Shown: positions 39,801-43,858 of the stretch, piece by piece | How the letters are laid out: each line of letters begins with the position of its first letter | How positions within the stretch are numbered: position 1 is the first letter of the stretch | Assembly (NCBI GenBank): GCA_963662155.1 | Contig: OY759263.1 | Location: 3,012,571 to 3,076,570, forward strand | Direction of reading: 5' to 3' | DNA: 64,000 bases | DNA from: Lamellibrachia columna | Taxonomy: Eukaryota > Annelida > Polychaeta > Sabellida > Siboglinidae | Notes under the pieces: model-generated | Database searches by the model: none | Told to the model about the DNA's origin: nothing | The model's input: only the letters and a program-made list of their open reading frames with translations | Position numbers and translations under genes: made by a program

Positions 39801-40755
39801 TAAGACAAAGCAGGTAAATTAATATTTATTTAGATCTACTTTGTAGGGTGTTATGAAGTATATACACATAACATATTGATGTGCTGCTAACACAAGGTGT
39901 GTTGTCAGGGACAGTGGTATCACGAAAAGTATTATTTAATTTCATTATTTTAAATAAATAATGAATAAGTGCTATCGGGAAAAGTATTATTTTATTTCAT
40001 TATTTAAAATAAATAGTGAATTATGTATGCTAAGGATGCATAATTATTTATACATGTTATGAGTGTTTTCAAAATGCTCAGGTGGAAATTGTTATCACAA
40101 GTCGTACAATGTGCACAATTAGGCACAACTGGTTGACAAGTTGTCAAAGTGGTTGAAAATACGTCCCATCGAGCATTTCTCAACAACCTTTGTCTTGTGA
40201 TTTATGACAGGTCATACATGACACTCATGTCATTTATGACACGCATGTCATACATGACACTGATGTCATTTATGACATGCAGGTCATACATGACACTGAT
40301 GTCATTTATGACATGCAGGTCATACATGACACTGATGTCATTTATGACATGCAGGTCATACATGACACTCGTCATTTGTGCAGCAGTCATCCCCATGTTG
40401 CAGGCTAATTTATCCCTGAACCCCTCTGCCTTACTCCCTGGGGCGTCAAGGCCAGGGAAGAGGGTAGAGGCAAGGGGCACGGTGGAAGAGGCGGCAAGCT
40501 TTGACGAGCCTGTCCAGACACCCATGCTACACAGTGTCTCAAAGGTTGGTCTGCTCACTGTCTCCACTGTCATGCCAATGCTTGGGCAGCATAGATATGT
40601 TGTTGCCATGAGTCAGCATAGATATATGTTGGTGCCATGAGTCAGCATATATATATATATATATATGTTGTTGCCATGAGTCAGCATATATATATATGTT
40701 GTTGCCATGAGTCAGCATATATATATATATATATATGTTGTTGCCATGAGTCAGC

Positions 40756-40789
<34 letters not shown>

Positions 40790-43785
40790 CAGTATGTTGT
40801 TGCCATGTGTCAGCATAGATATATGTTGTTGCCATGAGTCAGCATAGATATATGTTGTTGCCATGAGTCAGCATAGATATATGTTGTTGCCATGAGTCAG
40901 CATAGATATATGTTGTTGCCATGAGTTTTATTATTTAGATGACTGTGGGTTTATAAGAGATTTATATACGTGCTGGTGAAACTTGCAACCCACAGACATA
41001 TATGTACACTAGAACTTGTGTGTGTTGTTTTAACAGCTGTACATGTTCAGTGTTCACAACTTGTGTGTGTTGTTTTAACAGCTGTACATGTTCAGTGTTC
41101 ACAACTTGTGTGTGTGTTGTTTTAACAGCTGTACATGTTCAGTGTTCACAACTTGTGTGTGTTGTTTTAACAGCTGTACATGTTCAGTGTTCACAACTTG
41201 TGTGTATTGTTTTAACAGCTGTACATGTTCAGTGTTCACAACTTGTGTGTGTTGTTTTAACAGCTGTACATGTTCAGTGTTCACAACTTCAGTGGGTAGA
41301 AGTGACATGAGTTTACTATGCAGGCTGCACAGTAAACTCAGGATATATATATATCGTATAATGATTCAGATGTATTGATATTATATATAAATCTGCCAAA
41401 TACAATGGAATTATAGAGGTTCATAGATCCCAATGTTTGGTGCATTGTTCTGCTCAATGGAAGTTTATAGAATATTGAATGGTCATGAAGATATTTATAT
41501 AAATATTTTCATGGGACCTCGATTTTAATTTATTTCATGTGAACATTGATTGGTTTAAGCCTAGTGATGCATTGATGGTAGTCCACTTCAGCCATGGAGA
41601 AAGTCATGGAATGTTATGTTATAAAAAGAGTAGCACCCTGTGAATGTGTTTGTTGGTTGCTGTCTTCAGGACCGGGCTCGAGTTCAAGTGAAGAGACGAC
41701 CGCCATCAAGGAAGAGTCGTCTCACGGTGGACACTGAATCTAACTGGCAAGATGTTCCTGATGCCACAGGGTTGACTGACAGGGCGGCAGGGATCAACTC
41801 AGGCCACCCCCCCTCCACTGCAAGTCCGTCCACCAACGACAGGGGGGCAGGGGTCGACTCAGGCCACACCTCCTCCACCGCAAGTCCGCCCACCAACGAT
41901 GGCTTGTTTTCGCCTCGCAAAGATAAGAAGTTTGTGACTTCAAAGAAAGCACAAAAGACAGATTTGTTCAGAGATAATCCAGATAATTTACTTGTGGCTG
42001 AGAAGGTGATCACAGGTAACAGTGAGACACTTAGTGACCTATCTTCTGGCATGGATGATGCCAGTAGTGACATTGTGACAGATTCAAGTGTCACCACATC
42101 GCACAGTCCAGTCAGCAAGAAAACCACAGAGGGGCTTTTTGGGGGCAATGACATTATCCATCGACAAGTTTCAAAGGTCGGACAATCAGAACGCTCAAAC
42201 AATGACCAACAAAGCCTTACTACAGAAGTTGCAGCGAGGGGTTCAGATTCTTTCGACGATGACCTCTTTCCAACCTCAAGCAGAGGTGGCGCTACTAAGT
42301 CTACAAACAAACAGACCACGGACTTGTTTATGGATAATGATGATGTCGATGAAATATTTGAAGTTAAAAAGAAGACAGTGATTGGTTCAGTACCTTTGCC
42401 TAAAGATGACATCTTTGGCAGCGGTATCATGAATACATCCACGTCACAGCTAACGTCGAAACCCATATCAGCCATAGCGCCAATTGTTGATGATGTCATT
42501 GACGATATTTTTGCTGATACAACAGCGAATGTGAAGAAAGGTAAGAACCTGTACATATGTACTTGTTGGAAAGTTTATGCATATAGCTAATCTCTGTTGT
42601 CTGTTAAATGGTTAAAGGGATTGTTTTAGCAGCATAAACTAATAATTCCTATCCACAAACAGTTATTATCTTTTACAAAATATGTCTTTTTAAATGTTTT
42701 TTCTAAATATGTGATGGATGGCACCACAACAATATAAGTTATTTTTTAAACAAATATAAATGTCGTAGATCAACACTAATAATTATAGGCTTTGGGTAAT
42801 GCAGTGTTTATGATCCCGTGCTTGAAGCAGCCATTTTTATTGTTGTGACCAACACGCCTCTTTTCCAATCATTAATCATTGTCAGCCGTGACATATTTTA
42901 GGAAAACTCCCGAAACATGACTTTTCAATTATAATTGTACCACCAATGCAATATGTTTTAAAATGCCTTCTTTTAAGTTCAAACTCTATCCTCAACTGAT
43001 TTAGCCTATCGCAAACCAGGTTCGTCGATGTCCTAATATGTCCTAATATGTTCTAATATGTAGTGTGTGAATAATTTAAGCAATATCTGCAGTTGGTTTA
43101 ATAAAAAAGTGCGTATTTTTGTTCAAATCATTGAAAGAATTGACTTTTGCTGTAAGATCTGGTGATGCTCGAAATAGTAGATATTCAAAATGGTAGACAC
43201 TTTGAGGGGTGAAGGCTGATCATGGGCGTGACTTTCATCCTCTTGCCGATCACATGACAAAGTTTTGAAATTTCACCAAGCGCGAATTTTGTGAGTTTTC
43301 AGCGTTTCCAGTTTCAATTTTCATCTTCAATCAATCTTGGATCAAGCAATAAATAAATGAATAGTTTGTCTGTTGATTTCACAAAAACTACATGCAAAAG
43401 TTGCAAAAACGAGCTGGCATGTTGCAGTGGATACAAGGTAGGTTTGAATTTTCACAAAATGAATTTGAAATGAGATGAGCAAAAAATCGAATTGAGGAGA
43501 AACAAGTTGAATTTGTATATTGTAATTGTTCAGAAATGTTTATACATGCTTTCAGGTCGTAAATCAGCAGACAGAGACATCTTACACAGCAAGATTCCTT
43601 CAGATGACAAGGTAGTTCTATCTGAATCAGCCTACATGCACTAATATGAACCTTCAGTATTATGTGTAGTTTATGAGGCACACTGAAGCAAACAGTATTG
43701 TTTTAATAATGCTGTATTTACTACCATCCACAAAGGTTCTCATTTATTCATGAACTCATGAAAAGCATGATTTTTCACAGAAACC

Positions 43786-43858
<73 letters not shown>

